Positions 1 through 9,892 of a stretch of 36,369 bases of DNA are shown in pieces. Below the pieces are notes generated by a model. That model was given only the letters and a program-made list of their open reading frames with translations. It did not search any database and was not told the DNA's origin. This DNA comes from a virus. Position 1 is the first letter of the stretch. Every line of letters begins with the position of its first letter. Made by a program: the position numbers and the translations under genes. The DNA lies in the IMG/VR virus record IMGVR_UViG_3300045125_000108, positions 1 to 36,369 of that record; one strand, written 5' to 3'.

Positions 1-88
1 TTGTACTTCGTTCCATTCTAATTTTAATTGTTTAACCGTTTTCGCATTCATCAAGTGAAACGCTTTCGCGTTTTTCGTGCGCTTCATT
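1..88. other. sequencing-adapter remnant, left end
   Basis: The first bases (TTGTACTTCGTTC, then GTTTAACCGTTTTCGCATT and GTGAAACGCTTTCGCG) match, from memory, the Oxford Nanopore rapid/transposase adapter with a few errors. The same blocks recur in reverse complement at the right end. This is library sequence, not phage DNA, so the genome end lies elsewhere. The adapter-like match fades at about position 88. Confidence 0.85.
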
Positions 89-129
89 GATAAACATTAA
101 CTCTTGGGTACAATGTAATCTTTATTCAT
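89..129 (-). CDS. start of a truncated gene, function unknown
   Basis: An ATG at 127-129 follows a good Shine-Dalgarno (AAGGAGAAG) just downstream of the dehydrogenase stop. The readable peptide begins MNKDYIVPKS and then hits a stop, probably a read error so close to the adapter. Position and ribosome binding site mark it as the next gene in the minus-strand cassette, cut off by the read end. Nothing can be said of its role. Confidence 0.35.
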
Positions 130-154
130 ATCTTCTCCTTGATCAATTATATCA

Positions 155-853
155 TTATCCTATTTGGATAGATTGTCCGCCTATGCAATTAGATTTTGGA
201 TCAAATAGAAGTTCAACAATATCTGCTACATGTGAGGTATTTAATGGAATACCGACTGGTTGAGACAACATAATGGTTTATTTTGAATCTTTTTGAAAAC
301 TTGGTCTAGTCATATCTGTTTCTATCATTCCTGGACAAATTGCGTTAGGTCTAATTTTAGTTGTAGATAATTCTTTTGCTAAGGAAGCAGTAAATCCCTC
401 TACTACAAGATTTACTTGCAGTATATGCAGTATTTTGATTTGGTATATGTGCTGCAATACTACTAATATTTATTGTTGGAGTATGGACCTGTTTGTTCAT
501 TAATTTAATAAAAACCGAACCAGCTATTTGGTGTTCCTAAAACATTAATATTTATTACCTTTTTTATAATTTTCATAAGGGAAAAAAGCAAATGGTAATG
601 ATTCAAAAACTCCAGCACAATTTATTAATCCAGTTACTGTTTTATTTTTAATTTTTTCATATATTAAATTTAAACTTTTTATATCTGATACATCTGCTTG
701 TTCCAACATATATGGAGGATTTTCATATTTTAAATCTAGCGGGCTACTTAATGAAATTCCTAAACATCATGGCCAAGTGAATGTAGGCGATCAGCAACTG
801 CTCTCCCTATTCCACGACTTGCGCTAGTAATAATAACTGTCACTCTTCACCAT
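155..853 (-). CDS. short-chain dehydrogenase/reductase (SDR), frameshifted in this read
   Basis: An NAD(P)-dependent oxidoreductase of the classical SDR family; substrate unknown. Joined frames show the N-terminal dinucleotide-binding motif (TSASRGIG), the NxAG motif as NCAG, the catalytic serine in NISSIAAHIP, and the YxxxK pair in TAYTASK, followed by RPNAICPGMIETDMTRP, typical of the end of the fold. It ends GGQSIQIG-stop, a common SDR C-terminus. Length is about 230 residues, normal for the family. At least four single-base breaks occur, which I put down to the unpolished read end. ATG 851-853 lies just after the oxygenase gene, so the two are probably co-transcribed. SDRs often work with sugar or small-molecule modification enzymes, which fits the oxygenases beside it (inference). 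Confidence 0.75.
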
Positions 854-873
854 ATTTTCCAACATAGCCTGGC

Positions 874-1555
874 TCAAAACCAATTTTTATTATTTTCCCA
901 TTCTATATAAGTTATTTTTTGTTCAGCTCTAGTCTTTTTTAATTTTTTCCTCTTTCTAAAATTTGTTCTTCTGTATACAGAATCTGCATTGTCCCAGAAT
1001 GAACCCACTGTATATCGAGTTCCATCATGAACTTTTGTAACCTCATGTTCATTTGTATGTCCACCTGCAAAAAAAGCAAGCAATCCTTTTTTAGGATGTA
1101 TTTTTATATCATAATTTTAAAATTTAAATACCCGCCAGAAAAGTCATCATTTAAATATATGAAAGCCGCATATTTGCTTCTTTCAAATTCTGAAGGAGAT
1201 CCATCCTCATTAGAATTATCAGGAATGAAATGAAGCAAAAGCTCCTGGTAACCATTTTTGTGCATGATAGCTAACTTCAGAAAGTTCTTTTTCTAAAAGC
1301 ATTTCACCAATATTTTTTATTTTTTCTTTAATATATCATGAAAATATTTTTTTCAAGACCAAATTTTTCACAACCACCAGTGGGGTCTTCATCCCAAAAT
1401 CCCATTGCATATGAATCATAAAAAGATATTTGATTCCAATCTAAAATTTTATTTAATGATAACCATTCAACATAATTAATTATTGCATCACATTCTTCAT
1501 CTGTTAAAAAATTTTCTATTGTAAAACATTCATCTTTATATTTTGTTATTTTCAT
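874..1555 (-). CDS. 2OG-Fe(II) oxygenase 1 (prolyl-4-hydroxylase-like), frameshifted
   Basis: A 2-oxoglutarate- and iron-dependent dioxygenase. Joined frames give about 225 residues. Visible family marks are the HxD iron ligands in FASFHSDNSNEDG, the core strand YLNDDFSGG, the distal histidine in GGHTNEHEV, and the 2OG-binding arginine in HDGTRYTVGSFW. Start chosen at ATG 1553-1555 (MKITKYK), with GAGAGG upstream and a one-gene spacing to oxygenase 2. Frames break near 1120 and 1320. Substrate unknown: free amino acid, protein side chain, nucleotide or glycan are all possible. It is one of three related oxygenases within 2.7 kb, each with the same LNDD core motif but otherwise divergent. Confidence 0.8.
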
Positions 1556-1557
1556 CA

Positions 1558-2219
1558 CTAATGCCTCTCTATTGTCCAAAAATATGGAAGAGTATATCTA
1601 ATTCCACTGGTTACTGGCCTAACGCCATGAATATAGTTTTTATCTCCTGGAAAAAAATATGCGGCCCCTGGTTTGGTTTAAACTCAATACCTTGTAGTGG
1701 AAAATATAATTCTCCACCCTCATAATCATCATTTAAATAAAAAAACAGTTCCAATGTCATACCAAGGAAATGCGTTTGGTGTTCCAGCATCTGGGCCTTC
1801 ATGCATTTCTTTATCTGCATGAGGTTCTTGTCTAGATCCAACAGGCCATCTAACAATACATGGGCCAGTGGGGGTTGCGTCTACTTTAAAAAATGAATCA
1901 ATAGTTTTTTCATTCTAAAAATTATACCTGTTAATATTGGTAAAAGTTCTGGAGCATATTGCTTAAAGGTTTCTGTTGTTACAACCCTATCTTTCCATAT
2001 ATTTGCCTGGTATATAATATTTCCATTTTCATTAAATTCATCTTCAGTTTTATCAAAATGAATATTTTCTCTAGCCCATGGCAAAGAATTTCTAGTTCTT
2101 CTTCAGAAACTGCATTTAAAATTTCAACTATATTATTTTCACTATTTCCAAAATACCCAGAAGGTGTTATAGATGTGGCAGCAAAATTTTGCCATATTAT
2201 TACTAGTATCATGCTTCAT
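1558..2219 (-). CDS. 2OG-Fe(II) oxygenase 2, frameshifted
   Basis: A second 2-oxoglutarate/Fe(II) dioxygenase of about 215 residues once frames are joined. HxD ligands lie in RQEPHADKEMHEG, the core is YLNDDYEGGELYF, and the distal histidine and 2OG arginine lie in YIHGVRPVTSGIRYTLPYFW. The N-terminus (PSGYFGNSENNIVEIL) matches no family I know. The start is taken at ATG 2217-2219: an extended -10 (TGGTAGAAT) ends only 6 nt upstream and there is no Shine-Dalgarno, so the message may be leaderless. ATG 2210-2212 is the alternative. The stop TAG 1558-1560 is 2 nt from the next gene's ATG. Confidence 0.8.
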
Positions 2220-2225
2220 CTTTAT

Positions 2226-2234
2226 ATTCTACCA
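2226..2234 (-). promoter_or_regulatory. extended -10 promoter before oxygenase 2
   Basis: On the minus strand the sequence reads TGGTAGAAT, an extended -10 (TGn plus TAGAAT), then ATAAAG and ATG. The 6-nt gap would place the transcript start on or next to the start codon. The same TGGTA(T/G)AAT element recurs before other late genes (see 3631, 9871, 17661, 21049). Confidence 0.5.
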
Positions 2235-2257
2235 CATTCAACTTAATAGACTTAACC

Positions 2258-2914
2258 TCATGGTCGCCCATTTTCACCTTTCCAATTTACTCCATCTTTG
2301 TAAAAGTTTGTCCATTCTCCTCTACTATAAATTTCTTTTCTTGCTTTTATTTCATTTAAACTATCTACTGGGGACACCTGTTTGTCATATTTTTTAAATA
2401 TCATTTCAGAGTCTTGTAATTCAGTTAAAGATATAGGAAGTATTGTGCATATTGGATCATTTGCTTTTATTGTTATTATTTTATTTGGTTCTGTTACACG
2501 ATAAACAATTGGAATAGGGCCATCAAAAAATGAAGTACTAATTATTGTTGTAAAACAAGTAGCACCACTAACAAAATAATTAGAAGGTGGCATTATCAAT
2601 AAACTTAAATTAGAATCAGTTTTAAATTTTAAATTGCTATCAAAACTAATAGTAGCATTTCCTCTTTGTAGTGCTGTATGTTTTCCACCAGATAGAAGCT
2701 TTATATGTTTATCTGATGTGTCAGAAATACCATCCCATATAAATGAAATATCTTCTGGAAACGATAATCCCCATCCTAATCTATTAGTGAGTGTTACTGG
2801 AAAACAACTATATGCATGTTTGTTATAAGTTTCATCCATCCACCATCTTTTGACTGGCATTTGAAAAATATCAGCAGATTTTTCTGCAGTTTTATAAACG
2901 TCTATTTTATACAT
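2258..2914 (-). CDS. DUF6065-like protein
   Basis: An unbroken 218-residue frame. The N-terminal part (VKRWWMDETYNKHAYSC, then TLTNRLGWGLSF and ISFIWDG) resembles DUF6065 proteins, which have a conserved WMD...YRC..L...GWE..WDG pattern. I recognise this from memory, and the biochemical role of that family is not known to me. No signal peptide or membrane segment is seen. Its ATG overlaps the stop of oxygenase 3 by one base (TAATG), so the two are translationally coupled. Related proteins tend to sit with 2OG oxygenases and sugar-modification genes, as here, suggesting a shared tailoring pathway (inference). Confidence 0.6.
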   Translation of the reverse strand: MYKIDVYKTAEKSADIFQMPVKRWWMDETYNKHAYSCFPVTLTNRLGWGLSFPEDISFIWDGISDTSDKHIKLLSGGKHTALQRGNATISFDSNLKFKTDSNLSLLIMPPSNYFVSGATCFTTIISTSFFDGPIPIVYRVTEPNKIITIKANDPICTILPISLTELQDSEMIFKKYDKQVSPVDSLNEIKARKEIYSRGEWTNFYKDGVNWKGENGRP

Positions 2915-3613
2915 TATAATAAATTTTGATTATATTTTTCTTCAAGTTTAAAATACTCTGGAGTATGAGCTGTTTGTAAATAATCAAGCATAGTAACTAT
3001 AGAATACTTTGTTCCATTAGATACTGGCATTGCAGCATGTGAGTATATAAAAGAAGAAGGGAATAAGTATAGGTCTCCAGCCCTTGGTTTTATTTTTTAA
3101 ATTAAATTTATCAAAATATAGTTCTCCGCCTTCGTAATCATCATTTAGATATCCTACTGAAGATAAAACACATGTATATGAATATCCGTGATCTGAATGA
3201 ACTTGAAAAATGTTGATCTTGTCCATATTTTACATAATTAAAAGATTCCCAATAAGTTAATGGAGCAAGGTTAAACATAACTCTATAATCATTTACTGGA
3301 TCAACTTGTACCTTATAAGAATCTTGCCAAATATTTGCTAGTTCAGTTTCTGTATTAGTAAACATAGATTCTAGAACTTGTTCATTATTTGTTGTTATTG
3401 AATTATCATGATTAACTCTTATTTTAAAATCAAAACAATCTCTATAATTTAAATCTGTATTTGCATACCCAGTATAGGCTTGCTTCCATTATACTTTAAT
3501 CCATTTTGTGTTCCTATTACATTTTCTAATCTATTAATAATATCTAATTCTTTTGTAAATGTATCTCTATAAACAACAATACCTGGACCTAAAAATTCTG
3601 CGTTTTGTAACAT
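2914..3613 (-). CDS. 2OG-Fe(II) oxygenase 3, frameshifted
   Basis: A third 2-oxoglutarate/Fe(II) dioxygenase, about 230 residues. It starts MLQNAEFLGPGIVVYRD at ATG 3611-3613 with a clear AAGGAG 6 nt upstream. Iron ligands lie in FQVHSDHGYSYTC, the core is YLNDDYEGGELYF, and the distal histidine is in YSHAAMPVSNGTKYSIV. The usual 2OG-binding arginine position here reads lysine (GTKYSIV), a conservative change seen in some phage members. The PRAGDLYLFPSSFIYSHA stretch is typical of the prolyl-hydroxylase-like subgroup. Frames break near 3090, 3205 and 3480. Confidence 0.8.
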
Positions 3614-3630
3614 TTTTTCTCCTTTGTACT

Positions 3631-3639
3631 ATTCTAGCA
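3631..3639 (-). promoter_or_regulatory. extended -10 promoter before oxygenase 3
   Basis: The minus strand reads TGCTAGAAT, an extended -10, 17 nt before ATG 3613, leaving a short leader that carries AAGGAG. No convincing -35 is seen. It would drive oxygenase 3 and the genes downstream of it. Confidence 0.45.
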
Positions 3640-3645
3640 TAATGG

Positions 3646-4198
3646 CTAAATAATTCGAACCCATACGCCAGGTTCATTATTTTTAATGAAAAGAGTGGTG
3701 CTATATAAAATTCTATTATATTTGATTCAGAAGATACATTTATATTAATTAAATCAGTTGGTTTATTAATTATTAAATCTCCAACCTTTATGTCTTGATA
3801 ATGAATTATTCCGCTATTATTAAATTTTTAATTTAATTTCATCACCTGAAGCAAAATAAAACCCATGCAAAAACGGAACATTTATTCCTGGAAAATCATA
3901 CCATTTATTATTATCTTCAGGATAATACTTTACATTTTTAGCATACGTCATATACTTTTGCTTACTTTTATTTATTTCATAGCTCCAGCATGCGTGATCT
4001 ACAGCAATACAGACTCTTTGATATAGGTCATAACAATCTTCAGTGTATATAGAAATACATTTTTGGGATATGTTGTTATGGTATCAGTTTTAATTAATTC
4101 TCCATTTTGAACATTATAGATATCTTCTTTTTTTACACCCTTGTGCTCTATATCACTAATGATATTATTTAAAACACCGATTTCTTTTATGTATAAAT
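3646..4198 (-). CDS. hypothetical protein, frameshifted
   Basis: No family recognised. Joined frames give about 180 residues, including YIKEIGVLNNIISDIEHKG, DLYQRVCIAVDHACWSYEI, PFLHGFYFASGDEI and a C-terminal stretch IEFYIAPLFSL. The predicted mix of strands ending in a compact beta-rich part would suit a cupin-like or virion-decoration fold, but no iron ligands are evident. It ends GVWVRII-stop. The start is unresolved: no ATG lies in frame right after the preceding stop, so a read error or a rare start codon is likely. It sits between the acetyltransferase-like gene and oxygenase 3. Confidence 0.45.
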
Positions 4199-4204
4199 TT
4201 TGTT

Positions 4205-4746
4205 TTACTTAATATCTGTTTCAATATATACAACTCTCTTATCAAAATAAATTACAGGGAATGAGTAATTTCTAAAATCAAAAATTTCATTTGGATCTAT
4301 TTTATGAAAATTATTTTCAAATCCTAATTGATATATTGAATTATATAACTGATCTCCTGCTGGAGTTCCACTACTATCTGAATAAATTTTAGACCAAACT
4401 TGATATCCAAGATGTTTAGATAACATGTCGTTGGTTGTCACCGAATATTTAGCAATATTTTTATTTCTATAAAATGGATCTACATACATTCTATTAATTT
4501 GACAAGACATTAGCCAAGCACTTTGTGCTATTGGGAAATCATTATATATTTTATTTGATACTACTATATCTCCAGTAGAATGATTTTTATTATTATAAGC
4601 GGCACACATTACTTTTATGTCAGAATCTTGATCTTCTACAAATGCAAAATAACCCCAAATTCCCTCTGACTCTAAGTCAGGGGAAAATGGTCATATGAAA
4701 TATCTTTTACTATTTCTTTATAATCATTCCCATATAGGAATTTCAT
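4205..4746 (-). CDS. GNAT-like acetyltransferase candidate, frameshifted
   Basis: About 180 residues after joining two frames near 4680. The start ATG 4744-4746 (MKFLYGNDYKEIVKDI) has AGAAGG upstream. The middle part, INRMYVDPFYRNKNIAKY, looks like the acetyl-CoA-binding motif A of GNAT enzymes (VxPxxRxxxI), and the later YNSIYQLGFEN resembles the usual GNAT C-terminal strand. If right, it moves an acetyl group to an amine on a small molecule, sugar or protein. The normal Q/RxxGxG/A glycines are not clean, so this is tentative. It is linked to the oxygenase cassette downstream and the fibre genes upstream. Confidence 0.45.
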
Positions 4747-4765
4747 TAAAACCTTCTATACTAAA

Positions 4766-6088
4766 TTATAAATTCCATTGGACGGGATATGCGTCAAATG
4801 TTAATCCATTTTCTGTAAAGAAAAAGTCTTGAGGCTCTACGTTAATTGTATAAACCTGAATATTTATTTCTGTGTTTTGTTCCAAGTTTTCAATTGGTAC
4901 AAAATCTTTTTGGTTATAATTATAGATTAAATCAGTTACTGAAAGCTCTGAAGATTTAATTGTTCTTATAACGCCATCTCTTTGCTACAAGGAAATGATC
5001 TAGAGAATATATGTCTGTATTTACTACAACTGCGCCAGCTGAGTTGTGCAATGATATGCCATTAACTGTTGCAACAACTTCTTCTGAAGAATCAATTTGT
5101 TCTTGTGTAAACGTAAAAAGCTTTCTCCTTGATGTATTTCCATAAAATTATCTGGAATTCCTGGTATTGATAAGCTAACAACTTCGTCACCAACTTGAAG
5201 TTGTCCTGCTGCCACCATTCCATTAGGAGTTCTAATTAATGTACTAACTCCAACACTTTTATAAAGAAACCCTGGAGGGGAAAAGAACCCTGGAGGGGAA
5301 AAGAACCCTGGAGGGGAAAAGAACCCTGGAGGGGCAAAGAATCCTGGAGGGGCAAAGAACCCTGGAGGAGCAAAGAACCCTGGAGGGGAAAAGAACCCTG
5401 GAGGAGCAAAGAAGCTTGGAGGGGAAAAGAACCCTGGAGGGGAAAAGAACCCTGGAGGGGAAAAGAACCCTGGAGGAGAAAAGAAGCTTGGAGCTTGTGT
5501 TGTTACGCTATTAGAATTTGCAGATGTAGCGGAGCTACCGTTTGCATTATCTGCTCTAACATTATAAGTTTGTGCTGTATTTGCTTCTTGAGATACTGTT
5601 ACAGATGTGCTTGTAGTATTACCACTTTTACCGTCTGATGATGTCCAATAATAATTTGTAATTCCAGAACCACCATTTGCTGGAGCGGACCATGTTACAG
5701 TATCATTATTGACGCCTGCAGTTGCTGATGGGGCTGATGGTGTTGCTGGAACTGTTGTAGCAGTTACTCCTACAGAGGTAGATCCGCCACAGAAACCATA
5801 AGCATCATAAGAATCTACTTTATATGTGTAAGATACTGCAGAAGATAGACCAGTATCAGAATATGTATTTGTTGGATGAGAAACAGTTGCTATTAAAGAC
5901 CCATCTCTATATACTCTATAACCAGTAGGGGTGTTTCCCGTAGTAGGATTTGTCCAAGATAAATCTATTCTTCCATTATTATAAGCTCTTCCGCTTGGAA
6001 CGTTTGTAACAGTTAATCCTGTAACGCAGCCTGGTCCAATAAAGTTATCTTGTGCTGCTGCCTTATTACCTTTTCTTAAAGTTGCCAT
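4766..6088 (-). CDS. tail/adhesin protein: two FN3 domains, hexapeptide repeat, Hint-like C-terminus
   Basis: About 440 residues in three parts. Residues 20-110 and 112-195 read as fibronectin type III domains (RIDLSWTNP and GYRVYRDG; then DTVTWSAPANGGSGITNYYW). Residues 200-273 are a dozen GFFSPP-type hexapeptides. The rest resembles a Hint (hedgehog/intein) fold: STLIRTPNGMV...GDEVVSL, a block-B-like YSLDHFLVAKRDG, and a final VYTINVEPQDFFFTENGL. The first cysteine and the terminal His-Asn of active inteins are missing (STLIR at the front, LTFDAY at the end), so it is probably not splicing-competent. Frames break near 4985 and 5120. ATG 6088 has AAGGAG upstream. Likely a surface or tail protein (inference). 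Confidence 0.7.
5267..5488 (-). repeat. 18-bp tandem repeat encoding GFFSPP/GFFAPP
   Basis: Twelve head-to-tail 18-bp units plus a fragment (core AACCCTGGAGGGGAAAAG as seen on the plus strand). Each codes GFFSPP or GFFAPP, with SFF at two units. Units differ only in an Ala/Ser codon, a third-position change or the Gly/Ser switch, so the array is young or kept uniform by gene conversion. It links the FN3 domains to the Hint-like part, as an extended or self-associating linker (inference). Confidence 0.9.
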
Positions 6089-6104
6089 TTTTTTCTCCTT
6101 TATA

Positions 6105-9100
6105 TTAAGCTGACAAGTCGCCCATTACTACCCATGTGTCTGTGGCTCTCTTAAATAGAGTTGCAGAAGACCATTGTGTTCTTAATTTTAATCCTGGAGT
6201 TGCATTTACTGTAACCCCAGCAGCTCCAGCAACAGTTACTTGTCCTGCTCCTGTTTGAAGAATATCTATTGAAGTGCCAACTGGGTACGCTGTAGTAGCA
6301 TTAGTTGGTATTGTTAGAGTTACTGCTGATGCTGAAGAAATTTCAATTAATTGATCTCTATGTGCTAATCCTCCAGTAGATAAATTGTATGCTGCTGTTT
6401 GTTGTGAAATTGAAGTTCTTGAAGGAACACCTTCTTTTGTTTGTGTTCCGTCTGTAAATGCTACTCCAGATGCAGATACTGTAACAGTTCCTGTAAATGT
6501 TGGAGAAGCAAGTGGAGCTCTTGATGCATCAGTAGCGTGTACGTGATCTGCACGTGCTGCTGTTGTTCCAGTTCCAACTGCTGCTGTTCCATTCATTGGC
6601 TGGAGTTGTTGAACTAAGACCAGTAATGCTATTAAACGATGTACCAGTTGCAACTCCAATATTTGGAGTAACAAGAGTTGGACTTGTAGCAAATACTAAA
6701 GCTCCTGAACCTGTCTCCTCTGTTACTGCAGAAGCAAGGTTTGCTGCTGATGGTGTAGCAAGAAATGCTGCTACGCCAGTTCCAAGACCGCTAACACCAG
6801 TGCTAATCGGAAGGCCAGTTGCATTAGTTAATGTACCAGATGCTGGAGTTCCAAGTACTGGAGTTGTTAATATTGGACTTGTTAATGTTTTATTTGTTAA
6901 TGTTTGAGCAGTTGTAAGATCTGCAGTAATTGCAGTATTAATACTAAATGCTGATCCAGTTAATGTTAATCCATTATTTGCTGTATATGTACCACTTCCA
7001 GAGAATTGTGTAAATGCAATTGCATCTGTTCCTATTGTAGATATTAAGTTTGTCTGTACCCAGCCTGTTTTGCCGTTTACTGTACCGCCTTCTACAAATA
7101 TAAAGTCACCAGCATCTACTTCTGGTGTTGAATCGTAATCTGTTGCACGTGTTGCTGCACCTGCACCAACAATATAAACACCATTATCCGCAGCAGTATT
7201 TTGATTCTTTACAAGAACTCTATTTCCTGTTGCAAGTGTTACACCGTCAAGTATGTCATTATTTTTAATTCCATTGGTAAGATTTATGTTTGACGTTGTT
7301 GCTGCCTTTACAGAAGCATGTACGTTTAATCCTGCAGTTGCAGCATCAACATATGCTTTTGTAGCAGCATCTTGATCTAATGTTGGATCTGCAAGGTTTG
7401 TAATCTTTTGACTATTCATTGAGAACGACCCAGTCGGAGCAGTAAGGTCTGTTACCTTAGATGTTCTAACCTGTGTATCAAAATCTGAAATTGTGCTTGC
7501 TGTTTGTGTACCAGTATGGTTTGCACGAGCAAGGGGATCGGTTGCTAACTTACTAAGAGCAATTGCAGCTGAAGCATTAATATCAGCATTTACAATAGTG
7601 CCATCCAAAATCATTCCAGAAGTAACAGTTCCTGTAGGAAGAGTTACAGTGCCTGTAAATGTTGGTGAAGCAAGATTAGCCTTAAGATCAAGAGCAGTTT
7701 GTGTCGCTGTTGATACTGGTTTATCTGCATCAGATGTATTGTTTACATTGCCGAGGCCTACCATTGACTTTGTAATACCAGATACTGTGCCTGTAAATGT
7801 TGGGGAAGCAATTGGCGCATAAGTTGAAGCGGCAGTTGCGGAAGCAAGTTTAGCATCTAATTGTGTTTGAATTGCAGATGTTACTCCATCTACATATCCT
7901 AATTCAGTAGCAGAGACTGTTCCAATTGATGTTGTTGATGGAAGAACTACTGTTCCTGTAAATGTTGGGCCAGCAAGGTTTGCCTTAAGTTCTAAGTCTG
8001 ATGTTAGATTTGCAATCTTAGATTGAGCAATATCTGCTGTTGCATTAATATCTTCATTTACAATTGCACCATTTGCAATTTTACCTGAAGTTACAGATCC
8101 ATCTACAATTTTTCCTGTTGTTACTGAATCAGTAGCAAGTTTATCTGATGTAATTGCTGCATTTGCAATTTTACCTTCAGTTACTGCTAAGTTAACAATT
8201 TTATTTGTAGATACAGAATCTGCTGCTAGTTTTTCCTTCTACAACAGATAAAGAATTTAATTTATCTGTTGTAATTGCAGAATCTGCAACTTTTGCAGTT
8301 GTTACAGCAGAACCATTAATTTTATTAGTTGTCACTGCAGAATCATTAATTTTATCTGTAGTAACTGAAGAATCTGCAATTTTTGCAGCTGTTATTGCAG
8401 AATCATTAATCTTATCTGTAGTAACTGCAGAATTTAATATTTTTGATGTAGTAATAGAATCATTTAGTATTTTTGATTCTACGATGGAATCATTTGCAAT
8501 TTTATCGGTAGTTACAGCAGCATTTACAATTTTATCTGTTGTAACTGCATCATTTGCAATTTTTGCAGTTGTTACTGCTAAATTAACAATTTTTGCTGTA
8601 CTTACGCTGTTATCTGCAGGAGTTCTTTTCATTTGATAATCTTTCATCTGAAGTATATACAAGGTTTGCAGCATCTGAAATTCCATGAATATTTGTTGAT
8701 TCTGCACCATGCGTTGCAAGATTATTTGAAATTGCTACATCAACATATCCTTTTGCTGCCGCATCTGTTGCTTGCTGTAGGGGCAGATAATCCTGTAATT
8801 TTATGTGTTCCCATATCAAGAACACCACTCATTGTAATCTCAGATTTTGATACTTTACCTGAAATTGCTGTTGTTAAAGTACCTGCAAGATCTGCATCAT
8901 TATTTAAAGATGTTGCTATTTCTGCCAATGTGTCTAAAGCTGATGGAGCTGCGTTTATAACTGCTTCAATGGCATCTTGAACGAACGCTGTAGTCGCAAC
9001 CTGTGTAGTATCAGTTCCAAGAGAAGCTGTTGGAGCGATTGGTGTACCAGTAAATGCTGGAGACGTTAAAGTTTTTGATAATAATGTTTGACTTCCTGTT

Positions 9101-9848
9101 GTTGTAACAAGAAGACTTGTATCAGCAATGCCATGAATATTTGTTGTATCTAATTCGTGAGAAGAAAGAGCTGATAATGAATCAGATTTAGCCTGATTAG
9201 CTTTAGTTGTTGCATCAGTTGCTGCTGTAGATTCAGCAGTTGAAACTGCATTGTCTGTATAATCAGTAGCATGAGTTAATTGAGAAAGAGGAACTAATGT
9301 TGATCCGTCTAATGTTGCAACACCTGTTGCTGTTCCTTTTGAGATAAAGGAATATAATCATCAACTGTATTATTTAAATCATTTCTTAAAGTAGTAATTT
9401 CATCATCTACATATTGAACTGTTGATATAACATCTGTATCTACTGATACTGTTAGGGTATTTGCAGCATCATTATAATTTTTTGTTATACCTGTTCCCGC
9501 CGTTAAAGCTTGATCAATAGAATCTTGGGCAACTTCAGCCAATTCTGCTTTAGTAGCAATAACAGAAGTATCAACGGATACTGTAATTGTATTTGCTCCG
9601 TCATTATAAGCTTTTGTAATACCTGTACCAGCAACAAGTGCAGAATTAATTGCATCTTGTGCTATTTCGCCAACTTCTGGCGCATCTGCAGCTACATAGT
9701 CTAAAGAATTCCACGCTGTAGTGCCATCGCCAATTTTTACTTTTCTTGTGTCTGTTTCAACACCCATTTCACCAGCAGCCAATGTTGGATTTGCTGATTG
9801 CCATTGCGAGAATGTTCCTCGTCTTAATTGAAGTCTTACTGTTGCCAT
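6105..9848 (-). CDS. giant repeat-built tail fibre, frameshifted
   Basis: One gene of about 1,245 residues after joining frames (breaks near 6600, 8215, 8630, 8730 and 9340). The N-terminus [16 protein letters not shown] followed by [19 protein letters not shown] is the phage fibre-entry domain also found in major-tropism-determinant-like proteins. Then come TGITKxYNDxANTxTVSVD repeats, two NIHGI modules, a long decapeptide array, [11 protein letters not shown] modules and [17 protein letters not shown], a well-known fibre motif. The C-terminal part (after [12 protein letters not shown]) is a beta-rich tip ending VVMGDLSA. It probably forms a trimeric fibre that contacts the host. ATG 9848 follows an extended -10 (9871) and an AGGGG-type ribosome site. 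No internal terminator or restart is visible. Confidence 0.75.
8035..8612 (-). repeat. 30-bp coding repeat: SAVTTDKI-type decapeptides
   Basis: About 18 successive 30-bp units within the giant fibre gene encode decapeptides with consensus (S/A)-(V/I)-T-T-(D/A)-K-I-x-(N/D)-x, for example [11 protein letters not shown] and [10 protein letters not shown]. The regular ten-residue step with hydrophobic residues at fixed places suggests a stacked or trimeric beta-helix shaft. Units vary at third codon positions and at the D/A residue, so this is a long-established repeat. It is coding and not a CRISPR array. Confidence 0.85.
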
Positions 9849-9870
9849 TTTATCATACCCCTATATTAGA

Positions 9871-9879
9871 ATTATACCA
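9871..9879 (-). promoter_or_regulatory. extended -10 promoter before the giant fibre gene
   Basis: The minus strand reads TGGTATAAT, an exact extended -10, 23 nt before ATG 9848. It lies between the stop of the small fibre gene (9893) and the giant fibre start, so it could give the giant fibre its own transcript. Confidence 0.5.
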
Positions 9880-9892
9880 TTTACTTATTTTA

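Noticed and set aside
89-4750. A block of true pseudogenes
   Set aside because: Each broken gene keeps all its motifs and is interrupted only by single-base shifts, often in homopolymers, near the read end; read error explains this better than decay.
4766-5230. Active intein
   Set aside because: The first catalytic cysteine/serine context and the terminal His-Asn plus nucleophile are missing, and no extein sequence follows.
5267-5488. CRISPR-like array
   Set aside because: Units are contiguous 18-mers without spacers and encode a continuous hexapeptide repeat.
6554-6907. Plus-strand open frames over the fibre genes (also 7493-7822, 8633-8980, 11094-11507)
   Set aside because: They are antisense shadows of repeat-rich fibre genes, lack ribosome sites, and have unnatural hydrophobic composition.
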